Shown: positions 36,276 through 43,984, counted from the stretch's first letter. The stretch is 64,000 bases of DNA from Micromonospora echinospora (GCF_900091495.1 NZ_LT607413.1:5161001-5225000); one strand, 5' to 3'. Notes: generated from the letters alone by a model not told the origin. Numbers and translations are program-made.

Positions 36276-36752
36276 ATGAGAATCAGACCCCTGGCGGCCA
36301 CCGCCACCAGCGCGACCATCGGCCTCGCGCTGGCCCTGGCTCCCGTCACCCCGGCTGCCGCGTACAGCGGCTACGGATACGACAACCAGGACCCGTACGC
36401 CACCGGCTGCGCCTCGTCCCAGGTGCTGCTCGAGACGGTGGACATCGGGACGTACTCGGGCGTCAGCGTCGGCACCGGCTATCTCTGGTACAGCCGCAGC
36501 TGCGGCACGAACTGGATTTCCGTGCGGACGAAGTACGCCTCGCCGAGCGGCTGGGCCGGCGGTATCACCACGAACATCTACCGGGACACCCCGTCCGGAC
36601 AGGCACTGTTCACCTGGACGCGACCGTGGGTCGCCGGTGCCGTGAGCTGGAGCGACATGCTCTACGCCCCGGTCGAGTGCGTCCGTGCGGTCGGCTCGGT
36701 CGACTCCGACCACGGGGTGGGGGTGGGCTGGATCCACCAGCCCGGCTGCTGA
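36276..36752 (+). CDS. Small secreted DUF2690-like protein
   Basis: 158 aa from ATG 36276 (GGAGA at 36266; ATG 36264 also in frame). A Sec signal (MRIRPLAATATSATIGLALA ... AAA) precedes a mature region with DPYATGCASSQVLLETV, GTGYLWYSRSCGTNWISVRTKY and paired cysteines. The pattern of a Cys-anchored beta domain with WYSRSCGTNW matches DUF2690 proteins, which are secreted or linked to XRE regulators in actinomycetes. The function is unknown. Confidence 0.7.
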   Translation: MRIRPLAATATSATIGLALALAPVTPAAAYSGYGYDNQDPYATGCASSQVLLETVDIGTYSGVSVGTGYLWYSRSCGTNWISVRTKYASPSGWAGGITTNIYRDTPSGQALFTWTRPWVAGAVSWSDMLYAPVECVRAVGSVDSDHGVGVGWIHQPGC

Positions 36753-36798
36753 GCGGGCACGGTCGGTCGGCGGGTGCGGCCCAGCCGCCCAATCTGGC

Positions 36799-36827
36799 TT
36801 GCTGACGCGGGCGCGGTCCCCTACCGT
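36799..36827 (+). promoter_or_regulatory. Promoter P1 of the Y-RNA-like array
   Basis: A -35 TTGCTG (36799-36804) and a -10 TACCGT (36822-36827) are 17 bp apart. The expected start, 7 nt beyond the -10, is 36834, exactly the first base of the closing stem of unit 1. Confidence 0.7.
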
Positions 36828-36833
36828 CCTCTT

Positions 36834-36991
36834 CGGCACCTCCCGGTGCGCAGGCAACGGCTACTTCCGCTCTCAACGGGGAGCCGCGGGTTCGAATCCC
36901 GCTGCCGCTTCGGCGGTATCGACCAGAGGCCCAGGTCACCTTGGCCCGCAAGGGCCAGTCGCCGTCGCCGCCGTGGTCTCGGGAGGTGCCG
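36834..36991 (+). ncRNA. Y-RNA-like unit 1 (tRNA-mimic type)
   Basis: 158 nt. An 11-bp perfect closing stem is formed by CGGCACCTCCC (36834-36844) and GGGAGGTGCCG (36981-36991). The 5' arm continues with the array motif CCGGTGCG..GG..ACGGCTACTTC, and the 3' arm is preceded by GTCTCGGG. The interior carries a perfect tRNA T-arm, GCGGGTTCGAATCCCGC (36886-36902), followed by a GCCGCTTCGGCGG hairpin that imitates a closed acceptor stem. Long paired ends plus a tRNA-like insert are the plan of bacterial YrlA/Y RNAs that bind Ro60-family proteins; the TROVE gene lies downstream. Confidence 0.75.
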
Positions 36992-36996
36992 GCAAC

Positions 36997-37106
36997 GCCG
37001 CACACCCGGTGCGACGGTCACGGCTACTTCTCTGGTAAGGGGCCCTCGTGGCCCTGCGGTTCAAGTCCGCTGACGCCGTGTCCAACCTCGACCTCGGGTG
37101 TGCGGC
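36997..37106 (+). ncRNA. Y-RNA-like unit 2
   Basis: 110 nt. The closing stem is 11 bp and perfect: GCCGCACACCC (36997-37007) with GGGTGTGCGGC (37096-37106). The shared 5' motif (CCGGTGCGACGG, ACGGCTACTTCT) and 3' motif (GACCTCGGG) are present. The T-arm is short but complete, GCGGTTCAAGTCCGC (4-bp stem, 7-nt loop). There is no D-arm. It starts 5 nt after unit 1 and has no promoter of its own, so the two are probably one transcript cut apart. Confidence 0.75.
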
Positions 37107-37133
37107 GTCATCGGTTCCGGGGCCGGAATCGTC

Positions 37134-37163
37134 TTGTCGCCCCGGTGGCGGCGCACGTAGGCT
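37134..37163 (+). promoter_or_regulatory. Promoter P2 of the Y-RNA-like array
   Basis: A -35 TTGTCG (37134-37139) and a -10 TAGGCT (37158-37163) have an 18-bp spacer. The expected start at 37170 coincides with the first base of unit 3. Confidence 0.65.
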
Positions 37164-37169
37164 GACGCC

Positions 37170-37241
37170 GCACTTCCCGGTGCGAAGGTGACGGTTCCTT
37201 CTCTCACCAAGCCCGTCGCCGATCTCGGGCTCGGGAAGGGC
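37170..37241 (+). ncRNA. Y-RNA-like unit 3 (minimal type)
   Basis: 72 nt. The closing stem is GCACTTCCC (37170-37178) with GGGAAGGGC (37233-37241), one mismatch. The 5' motif CCGGTGCGAAGGTGACGG and the 3' motif GATCTCGGG are conserved, but the tRNA-like insert is missing; only about 30 nt separate them. An extra CTC lies between the 3' motif and the stem. It may be a bare Ro-binding module. Confidence 0.6.
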
Positions 37242-37244
37242 CAC

Positions 37245-37387
37245 GCCGTACACCCGGTGCGCAGACGACGGATACTTCTAATCTATGGGTCGGGGGTTCG
37301 AATCCTCTCCAGCCCTTTTGCGGCTGGTAGCTCAGGGGCAGAGCAATAGGCACTTCCGTCGTCGACTCTCGATCTCGGGTGTGCGGC
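37245..37387 (+). ncRNA. Y-RNA-like unit 4 (tRNA-mimic type with D-arm)
   Basis: 143 nt. The closing stem GCCGTACACCC (37245-37255) pairs with GGGTGTGCGGC (37377-37387), 11 bp with one G-U. The insert has a T-arm (GGGGGTTCGAATCCTCTC), a closed acceptor-like hairpin CCAGCC...GGCTGG, and a D-arm copy TAGCTCAGGGGCAGAGC in that order. This is a permuted tRNA order, as reported for YrlA RNAs. The 3' motif GATCTCGGG is intact. It follows unit 3 by 3 nt. Confidence 0.8.
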
Positions 37388-37431
37388 GTGATCGTGTCTT
37401 GTCGCCCATGATCACAGGATGACAAACCCGG

Positions 37432-37461
37432 TTGCCCGGCCGTCGTCGCCGCGGCTAGCGT
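37432..37461 (+). promoter_or_regulatory. Promoter P3 of the Y-RNA-like array
   Basis: A -35 TTGCCC (37432-37437) and a -10 TAGCGT (37456-37461) have an 18-bp spacer. The expected start, 37468, is one base before unit 5. The gap before it (37388-37431) holds a GTGATC/GATCAC inverted repeat that may end the unit 3-4 transcript. Confidence 0.65.
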
Positions 37462-37468
37462 CCTACCC

Positions 37469-37565
37469 GCACTTCCCGGTGCGAAGGTGACGGTTACATC
37501 TTGGAGAGGCTCCAGGGCCTCGGTGAAGAGCCCGTCCGTCACCGGATTCTGATCTCGGGAGGCGC
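37469..37565 (+). ncRNA. Y-RNA-like unit 5 (no T-arm)
   Basis: 97 nt. The closing stem GCACTTCCC (37469-37477) pairs with GGGAGGCGC (37557-37565), with one mismatch and one G-U. The 5' motif (CCGGTGCGAAGGTGACGG, TTACATCTTG) and the 3' motif (GATCTCGGG) are conserved. The interior forms GC hairpins (for example GAGGC...GCCTC) but has no T-loop or D-loop. It is like unit 3 in being first after a promoter and lacking the tRNA mimic. Confidence 0.65.
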
Positions 37566-37571
37566 GACCAC

Positions 37572-37716
37572 GCCGCATATCCGGTGCGCAGGCAACGGTT
37601 ACTTCGGGATCCGCAGGTTGGGGGTTCGAGTCCCCCGAATGCCTTCGGGCTGATAGCTCAAGCGGACAGAGCGGCGGACATAGTCCGTGGCCGACTTCTG
37701 GTCTCGGGTATGCGGT
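37572..37716 (+). ncRNA. Y-RNA-like unit 6 (tRNA-mimic type with D-arm)
   Basis: 145 nt. The closing stem is 11 bp without mismatch (37572-37582 with 37706-37716; two G-U). The 5' motif CCGGTGCGCAGGCAACGG is present, and the 3' motif is GTCTCGGG. The insert has a strong T-arm GGGGGTTCGAGTCCCCC, a closed acceptor hairpin GCCTTCGGGC, and a D-arm copy TAGCTCAAGCGGACAGAGC, in permuted tRNA order. It ends 40 bp before the TROVE start, so the protein may be made by read-through from P3. Confidence 0.8.
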
Positions 37717-37755
37717 GTGGTGGCGTCTCCCCGTCTTCGACCGAATGGGGGCGTG

Positions 37756-39291
37756 ATGGCCAAGTTCAACCTCAAGCTGCGCCGGAACCGGCACGAGACC
37801 GATGCCGTGACGGCCGAGGGCGCGCCGGGTTTCAGCCGTGAGCCGCGCGCCGAGCTCTTCCTGCTGGCCGTGTCCAACATGGTCGGCGAGCACACCTTCT
37901 ACGAGGGCGCCGCCGACCGGGACGCCCGCTTCCGTGACCTGGTCGCCACCGTGGCGGTCGCCGACCCCGAGTGGTTCGGCCGGTTCGTGCCGTGGCTGCG
38001 TACCGGCGCGATGCTGCGGACGGCCTCGGTGGTGGCGGCCCTGGAGGGCGCCCGCGCGCAGGTCGCCGCTGGCATTCCCGGCTCGCGGACCGTGGTGGAC
38101 GCGGCGTTGCAGCGTGCCGACGAGCCGGGTGAGGCGCTGGCGTACTGGCTGGGCCGGCATGGCCGGGCGATGCCGAAGCCGGTCAAGCGGGGCGTCGCCG
38201 ATGCCGTGGTGCGGCTTTACCACGAGCGCAGCCTGCTCAAGTACGACTCCGACAGCAGCGCGGTGCGGTTCGGTGACGTCATCGACCTGACCCACCCGAA
38301 GGCGCGGGACGAACGGCAGGGCGACCTGTTCCGGCACGCGCTGGACCGGCGTCACCAGCGCGACAACCCGCTGCCGGCGTCGCTGGCGGTGCTGGCGGCC
38401 CGGGCCGAGCTGATGGCGTTGCCGGTCGAGCGGCGTCGGGAGGTCACCGACCCGGGGGTGCTGGGCGCGGCCGGCATGACGTGGGAGGCCCTCGCCGGCT
38501 GGCGGCAGACCGCGATGGACGCCGCGGCCTGGGAGGCGGTCATCCCGACCATGGGGTACCTGGCGTTGCTGCGTAACCTGCGCAACTTCGACCAGGCCGG
38601 GGTCGGCGACGCCGTCGCCGAGACCGTCGCGGCGAAGCTGGCCGACCCGGGCGAGGTGGCGAGGTCGCGCGTGCTGCCGATGCGTTTCCTGTCGGCGTAC
38701 AACGCGGCACCGAGCCTGCGGTGGGCGTACCCGCTGGAGAAGGCGTTGCAGCACGCGCTGGCGAACGTGCCGGCGCTGGACGGGCGGACCCTGATCCTCA
38801 TCGACACCTCGGGGTCGATGAACAGCGGGTTCAGCAAGGACGGCACGCTGCGCTGCTGGGACGCGGCCACGGTGTTCGGTCTCGCGCTGGCCGCCCGCGC
38901 GCGGGACGCGACGGTGGTGTCGTTCTCCAACGACACCCGGGTGTTCCCGGCGGTGGCGGGGGAGTCGGTGCTGTCGGCGGTGCGCCGGTTCAAGGACGGT
39001 GGCTACTTCTACGGCGGCGGGACCCAGACCGAGAAGGCGGTCCGGGCGCACTACGACCGGCACGACCGGGTGGTGATCCTCACCGACGAGCAGGCGCACT
39101 GGCACGGCTCGGCGGACGTGGCGGCGGCGGTGCCCGCACAGGTCCCGGTGTACACCTGGAACCTGGCCGGGTACCGGGTCGGGCACACGCCGACGGTCGG
39201 CAACCGGCACACGTTCGGCGGGCTCTCCGACGCCGCGTTCGCGATGATCCCGCTCATCGAGGCCGGTTCCCGCGAGCGGTGGCCGTTCTGA
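37756..39291 (+). CDS. TROVE-domain/vWA protein (Ro60/Rsr orthologue)
   Basis: 511 aa, ATG 37756 (GTG 37753 possible). Residues about 25-330 form the HEAT-like TROVE ring (AELFLLAVSNMVGEHTFYEG, RFGDVIDLTHPKA, MTWEALAGWRQ, MGYLALLRNLRNFDQAG). The C-terminal vWA domain starts at LILIDTSGSM, with MIDAS D350-S354, and includes VVILTDEQAHW. Ro60 proteins hold misfolded RNAs in the ring and Y RNA on its outer face; bacterial Rsr works with PNPase or other nucleases in RNA decay and stress survival. Six Y-RNA-like units directly upstream make the partner RNAs very likely. No RtcB or PNPase gene is adjacent. Confidence 0.93.
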   Translation: MAKFNLKLRRNRHETDAVTAEGAPGFSREPRAELFLLAVSNMVGEHTFYEGAADRDARFRDLVATVAVADPEWFGRFVPWLRTGAMLRTASVVAALEGARAQVAAGIPGSRTVVDAALQRADEPGEALAYWLGRHGRAMPKPVKRGVADAVVRLYHERSLLKYDSDSSAVRFGDVIDLTHPKARDERQGDLFRHALDRRHQRDNPLPASLAVLAARAELMALPVERRREVTDPGVLGAAGMTWEALAGWRQTAMDAAAWEAVIPTMGYLALLRNLRNFDQAGVGDAVAETVAAKLADPGEVARSRVLPMRFLSAYNAAPSLRWAYPLEKALQHALANVPALDGRTLILIDTSGSMNSGFSKDGTLRCWDAATVFGLALAARARDATVVSFSNDTRVFPAVAGESVLSAVRRFKDGGYFYGGGTQTEKAVRAHYDRHDRVVILTDEQAHWHGSADVAAAVPAQVPVYTWNLAGYRVGHTPTVGNRHTFGGLSDAAFAMIPLIEAGSRERWPF

Positions 39292-39298
39292 CGTCCCG

Positions 39299-39358
39299 GG
39301 TGGTAGCAGGGGTCCCCTGCTACCGCCTGGTGATGAGCAGGGGACCCCTGCTACCACC
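39299..39358. repeat. Nested palindromic repeat after the TROVE gene
   Basis: Two 22-bp arms (39299-39320 and 39337-39358) are exact reverse complements, and each arm is itself centred on the palindrome GCAGGGGTCCCCTGC or its complement. It sits 8 bp after the TROVE stop and would form a very stable hairpin or cruciform, so it may be its terminator. From general knowledge such GCAGGGG-type intergenic palindromes recur in Micromonospora genomes, but I cannot count copies here. Confidence 0.75.
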
Positions 39359-39380
39359 TGAGCACCCGGACCGGAACGCG

Positions 39381-39418
39381 CTCCGGCCCCGCCCGGTCGG
39401 AACCAGGCGGGGCCGGAG
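39381..39418 (-). terminator. Terminator hairpin of the subtilase gene
   Basis: A 13-bp perfect stem (CTCCGGCCCCGCC at 39381-39393 with its complement at 39406-39418) and a 12-nt loop lies 21 bp past the stop of the leftward protease gene. Confidence 0.75.
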
Positions 39419-39439
39419 TTCGTCAGCCGGCGCTACGTG

Positions 39440-42400
39440 TCAGCAGCCGGTGGCGGAGAGGTTGAAGTCCTCCACCGTCGGTGCGCTGGTGTTGAGCTTC
39501 GTCTGGCGGGTCTGCGGCTTCCACCCGTCCTTCGCGACGATCAACGTCAGCGGGTTGTTCCGCCGGTCCATCCAGTAGGCGTACTTGCCGGCACCGTCGG
39601 TCTGGAACGTGTACGACGACGCCCACGAGTCCACCTGCACGGTCGCTCCCGCGATCGGCGCGGTGGCGCCCTGGCAGCTCGTGCCGGTGACGGTGCCGGT
39701 CAGCTTGGCCCACGTGGTCGGCTGCTGCGCCACCATGGTCACGGCGACCGGGTCGACCGTGTACGGGGTGTTCTCCCCGATCGTGACCGCCGCGGAGTAC
39801 GTACCCGGCTGGTCGACGTTCGCGGCCAGTCCGACGGTGACCGTGACCGCCTCGCCGGGGGCCAGGGTGGCCGCCGTCTTGTCGATCGTCATCCAGCTGA
39901 CGTCGGCGGCAGCCGCGGCGCAGCCCTCGAAGCCGGGCAGCGCCTCGCTGTCCGGGGTGGCCGTGAAGCTGCCCGAGGAACCGCCCACCTTGTAGAACCC
40001 GCACGCCGCGCCGCCCCGGTACCGGGCGGTGTTGGCGTTCGGCAGGGCCGACCAGGCGTTGCCGGCCGGGTCGTAGGAGAAGCCGGCGTTGGTGATCGCG
40101 CCGTCCTGCGAGCCGCCGACGACGATCAGCTTGCCGTTCGCGGTCGCGTACGCGCTGGCCCAGCTCGTGGCCGGCGCGTCGGCGATCGCGGTCCAGCTGG
40201 CCGCGCCCGGGTTGAGGGCGTAGCTGGCCTTCTGCGGGTTCGTGCCGTCGTTGCCGCCGGTGCAGTACACCACCCCGTCGATCCCGCCGCAGGAGGCGAA
40301 GGCGACCGACTTCGGGTAGTCGGGCAGCGCCGCCCAGCTGTTACCGGCCGGGTCGTACGCGACGACGTCGTTCGACATCGGCGTGCAGCTGGCGGTGGTG
40401 CAACCGCCGACCGCCAGCAGCTTGCCACCGACCACCGCCGCTCCGGCGGCCGACCGTGGCGCCGGGTTGTCGGCCAGCTCCGACCAGGTGTTCGCGCCCG
40501 GGTCGTACGACCAGGTGGCGGCGTCCGGGCCGGACGGGCCCCAACCACCGGTGGCGATGATCTTCCCGCCGACGACACCCACCGTCATGGCGTTGCGTGC
40601 CTCGGGCAGGTCGGCGATCGCCGTCCAGGCCTGGGTGGCCGGGTCGTAGACGTAGTTCTTCTTCGACGAGGCCGTTCCGTTGCCACCGCCGATCGAGTAC
40701 ACCTTGCCGCCGAGGGTGACCACCGCGTTGTCCATGACGTTGCTCGGGTAGTCGGCGATGTCCGTCCACGGCGCGGCGTGCGGGCCGTTCGCCGCCGGCA
40801 TCGCGCCGGTCCCCATCCGCGAGGCCGCCGCGAACGACGTCGGGGCGTTGAGGCGCACCCGCTGGGCACCGGTCGAGGCGAGGATCTGCTGCTGGCTGAT
40901 CCGCGATCCGTCGGCGCGCAGCAGCTCGAAGCCCTTGTCCTGCTCACCGAAGGTGACGTCGACCGGCGCGCCGCCGGTGTTGGTCACGGTGAAGGACTTG
41001 GTGGTCTTGCCGGTGGGCATCCGCAGCGTGGCGGAGACCGCGCTCGGCTTCACCGACAGCCGGCCGGCGGCGAGCTGGAAGTTCGCGGCGGTGGCCCAGT
41101 CGGCCTCGACGTCGATCGACTTCGCCTGGTTGACGTAGCCGGAGGCCTTGGCCGTGAACCGGTGGGCACCGGTCAGCGACGAGAACATCCAGTAGAAGCC
41201 GTCCGCGAGCTCGGTGTCGTCCGGCGTCGCCACGGTGGTGGCGGTCTCCGCCGGCCGGTCGTTGCTGGTGACGGTGGCACCGTTGACGTAGCCGTTGGTG
41301 TTCTTGTCGCGGACGTGGCCGAGCACCAGGCCACCGTTGACCGGCTGGCAGACGATCTGGCTGCCGATCAGCACGTTGTCGACCTGCCACCACCAGTCGT
41401 AGGAGCCGACGTGGTAGTGGAACCGGACCTGGACCTGCGACTTGCCGGCGGCCTGCGGGATCGCCACCTCGGTGACCTTCGGCCCCCGGACGTCCGCCGT
41501 CTGCCGGAGCACGTTCGTCCAGGTGGCACCGCCGTCGATGCTCAGGTCGACGTCGGCGTTCTCACCACCGAGGTGGTTGAAGTCCTGGTTGAAGCGGATG
41601 ACCGGCGCGGTGACGCCGGTCAGGTCGACGACCGGGCTGACCAGCGAGGTGTTCTGCTGCTTGCCGCTGCCGTACTCGTCGCTGTCGATGATGGCGAAGC
41701 CGCCCGTGCCACCGGTCAGGTTACGGCGGGCACCCGGGTCGTTGAACTGCCAGACGAGCCCGCTGTTGATGTGGTCGACCACCGTCCAGCCGGCCGGCGT
41801 GGTGGTGCCGTCGAAGGTCTCGTACACACCGTCCGAGCCGTTGCGGTATCCGGGCGCGAGCGAGCAGGAGTCGCTCTTCACCGGTACGTCGACGTTGGCG
41901 ACCACGTTGGCCGAGCCGACCACGACGTCCTTGGTCACGGTCTGGTAGCCCGGGTACTGGGGCTCGACCGTCAGCTTGTACGTCCCACCGGCCGGCAGGG
42001 TGAGGCTGTAGCGGCCGTTCGCGGGCGCGGTGTAGTCGGAGACGCCACCGGCGCCGGCCACGGTCACCTTCGCGTAGAGCGGCCAGCCGTGTCCGGAACC
42101 GTCGCTGACCCGGCCGCTCACCGTGACGCTGGGGACCGGGGTGAGCGCCACGTTGACCGTGGTGGTCGCACCGGTGGTGACCGTCGCCGGGACGGTCTTG
42201 CTCCCGTAGCCGTACGCCGTCACGGCGACCTGGTAGTCACCGGCCGGGAGCAGCGAGGAGTACGTGCCGTCGGCGGCGGTGGTCAGCGTGCGGTCCGCCG
42301 GACCGGTCAGGGTGACGGTGGCGCCACCGAGCGGCGCGCCGGTGTCCGCGTTGGTCACGGTGCCGGCGAGGGTGCCGGTGTCGCCGACCGGCGCGGCGTT

Positions 42401-43840
42401 GAGCAGGGCCAGCGCGTCCAGCCGCCCCTCGCCGAACACGTTGTTGTCGTCGTCGGTGCCGCCGCACTGGCTGGCCGGCGTGTCGACCGCCGAGCCGTCG
42501 AGCAGCGCGCGGGTCGCCGGGACGTCGCCGACCAGCGCCGGTGCCGCCGACCAGAGCAGCGCGATCACGCCGGCCAGGTGCGGTGCGGCCATCGAGGTGC
42601 CGTTGTAGCTGGCGTAGCCGTTGCCCGGGATGCTCGACCGGACGTTGACGCCGGGGGCCGCGATGTTCGGCTTGATCTCACCGTCCTGACCGGCGCCCCG
42701 GCTGGAGAAGCTGGCGATGTTGTTGTTCACGTCGTACGCGCCGACGGAGTAGTTGGCGGTCCGGCTGCCCGGCGACCCGCTGGTCTGGCAGGCCGAACCC
42801 TTGTTCCCGTTGGACCAGGTGCCGAAGATGCCCGACGCCGTCCAGGCCAGCGTCACGTCCTCCATGAACGGGTCGTTGGAGGGCAGCGTGGTTCCCCAGG
42901 AGTTGTTGATGATGTTCGGCCGCTTGCTCGCGTCCGGGTTCTGACCGTTGAGGTCGGTCGGCTCGAGCATCCACTCGCCGGAGGTGATGAGCGCCGCGTC
43001 GCTGGGGCAGCAGCCGTTCGCCGCGATCCACTTGACCTCGGGCGCGACGCCGATCTGGTTGGCGCCGGCCTCGCCGGCCATCGTGCCCATGGTGTGCGTG
43101 CCGTGGCCGTCGGTGTCGCAGGGGGCGGTGGCGCACTCCCCGGCCGCGTCGAACCAGTTGTAGTTGTGGTCGAACGTGCCGTCGCCGTTGTTGCCCCGGT
43201 AGGAGCCCACCAGCGCCGGGTGGTCGAACTGCACGCCGGTGTCGATATTGGCGACCGTGATACCGGCGCCCTTGACGCCGTACTCCGACCAGACGTCGTC
43301 GGCATTGATGTTGGCGATGCCCCACTCGACCGCGTTGACCGTCTTCTGGTCGTCGCCGTCGGTCCGCTTGGGCACCTCGTAGACCACCGGGGCGTACAGT
43401 CCCTCGACCTCGCCGTGCGCGGCGATGTCCTGCGCCATGGTCGACGAACCGCTGCTCACCTTGATGGCGTTGCTCGCCCAAAAGGTCTCGTACTTGACGC
43501 CGGCCTTGTCGAGCTTGGCGCGGACCTTCGCCTGGCTCTCGGCGGCCGTCTTCTTCAGCGCCGCCGCGACTGCCGTGCCGCGCTCGTTCCAGTCCTTGAT
43601 CGCGCTGGCCTTGCTCAGGTCCGCGCGCGGTCCGAACCGGATCCAGAAGTCCGTCTCTTCCTTGGCCGAGAACGCCTTGGTAAGCTCGGAACGGACTTTG
43701 CCCTCCACTGAGGACGAATCACCCGGCGCGGCCAGCGCGCCGGATCCGGTCGCGGCCAGCCCCGACACGGTGAGCACCAGCGCCGCACCGGCGCTGACCA
43801 GCGAGCGCCCGAGGCGTCGCGGGTTTGTACGTTTTGACAT
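39440..43840 (-). CDS. Secreted subtilisin-like protease with carboxypeptidase-regulatory and Kelch repeats
   Basis: 1466 aa. ATG 43840 has AGGAG upstream, and a Sec signal (MSKRTNPRRL...SGALAAPG) opens the protein. After a pro-region (about 40-165), the S8 domain shows D200 (ANIDTGV), H246 (DGHGTH) and S416 (NGTSMAAPHLAG), with oxyanion N in IINNSWG. It is followed by two CarboxypepD_reg-like beta domains (TLAGTVTNADTGAPLGGATV; VSGRVSDGSG), an immune-inhibitor-A-like jelly roll (FNQDFNHLGGENADVDLSID), and about five Kelch motifs near 1070-1320 (AVVTLGGKVYSIGGGNG and similar). A final beta domain ends the protein. It is an extracellular endopeptidase, probably nutritional; the propeller may bind substrate or the cell surface. 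Confidence 0.93.
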   Translation of the reverse strand: MSKRTNPRRLGRSLVSAGAALVLTVSGLAATGSGALAAPGDSSSVEGKVRSELTKAFSAKEETDFWIRFGPRADLSKASAIKDWNERGTAVAAALKKTAAESQAKVRAKLDKAGVKYETFWASNAIKVSSGSSTMAQDIAAHGEVEGLYAPVVYEVPKRTDGDDQKTVNAVEWGIANINADDVWSEYGVKGAGITVANIDTGVQFDHPALVGSYRGNNGDGTFDHNYNWFDAAGECATAPCDTDGHGTHTMGTMAGEAGANQIGVAPEVKWIAANGCCPSDAALITSGEWMLEPTDLNGQNPDASKRPNIINNSWGTTLPSNDPFMEDVTLAWTASGIFGTWSNGNKGSACQTSGSPGSRTANYSVGAYDVNNNIASFSSRGAGQDGEIKPNIAAPGVNVRSSIPGNGYASYNGTSMAAPHLAGVIALLWSAAPALVGDVPATRALLDGSAVDTPASQCGGTDDDNNVFGEGRLDALALLNAAPVGDTGTLAGTVTNADTGAPLGGATVTLTGPADRTLTTAADGTYSSLLPAGDYQVAVTAYGYGSKTVPATVTTGATTTVNVALTPVPSVTVSGRVSDGSGHGWPLYAKVTVAGAGGVSDYTAPANGRYSLTLPAGGTYKLTVEPQYPGYQTVTKDVVVGSANVVANVDVPVKSDSCSLAPGYRNGSDGVYETFDGTTTPAGWTVVDHINSGLVWQFNDPGARRNLTGGTGGFAIIDSDEYGSGKQQNTSLVSPVVDLTGVTAPVIRFNQDFNHLGGENADVDLSIDGGATWTNVLRQTADVRGPKVTEVAIPQAAGKSQVQVRFHYHVGSYDWWWQVDNVLIGSQIVCQPVNGGLVLGHVRDKNTNGYVNGATVTSNDRPAETATTVATPDDTELADGFYWMFSSLTGAHRFTAKASGYVNQAKSIDVEADWATAANFQLAAGRLSVKPSAVSATLRMPTGKTTKSFTVTNTGGAPVDVTFGEQDKGFELLRADGSRISQQQILASTGAQRVRLNAPTSFAAASRMGTGAMPAANGPHAAPWTDIADYPSNVMDNAVVTLGGKVYSIGGGNGTASSKKNYVYDPATQAWTAIADLPEARNAMTVGVVGGKIIATGGWGPSGPDAATWSYDPGANTWSELADNPAPRSAAGAAVVGGKLLAVGGCTTASCTPMSNDVVAYDPAGNSWAALPDYPKSVAFASCGGIDGVVYCTGGNDGTNPQKASYALNPGAASWTAIADAPATSWASAYATANGKLIVVGGSQDGAITNAGFSYDPAGNAWSALPNANTARYRGGAACGFYKVGGSSGSFTATPDSEALPGFEGCAAAAADVSWMTIDKTAATLAPGEAVTVTVGLAANVDQPGTYSAAVTIGENTPYTVDPVAVTMVAQQPTTWAKLTGTVTGTSCQGATAPIAGATVQVDSWASSYTFQTDGAGKYAYWMDRRNNPLTLIVAKDGWKPQTRQTKLNTSAPTVEDFNLSATGC

Positions 43841-43984
43841 GCGTGCTTTCTCCTAGCGAGAACGATCCTGAGTTGATCGAGCCATGGTGGAGAGAGCAAA
43901 GAGGGTCTCCCTGGGTATGAGCAGGGACGGGCGGCCCTCTGTGCCCGGGCACTTTGCGGATCTACGCCAGCGGCCCCGGGACTG

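Noticed and set aside
36880..37670. Cluster of ordinary tRNA genes
   Set aside because: T-loops (TTCGAAT or similar) and two D-arm-like segments are present, but the order is permuted and there is no anticodon arm or acceptor with free ends.
36834..37716. CRISPR array
   Set aside because: The repeated motif is partial, spacing is irregular (72-158 nt units), each unit closes with its own complementary stem, and no cas genes are present.
39437..43711. 1424-residue plus-strand frame over the subtilase gene
   Set aside because: It is the mirror of the protease coding strand with biased composition; the protease has signal peptide, catalytic triad and Kelch motifs.
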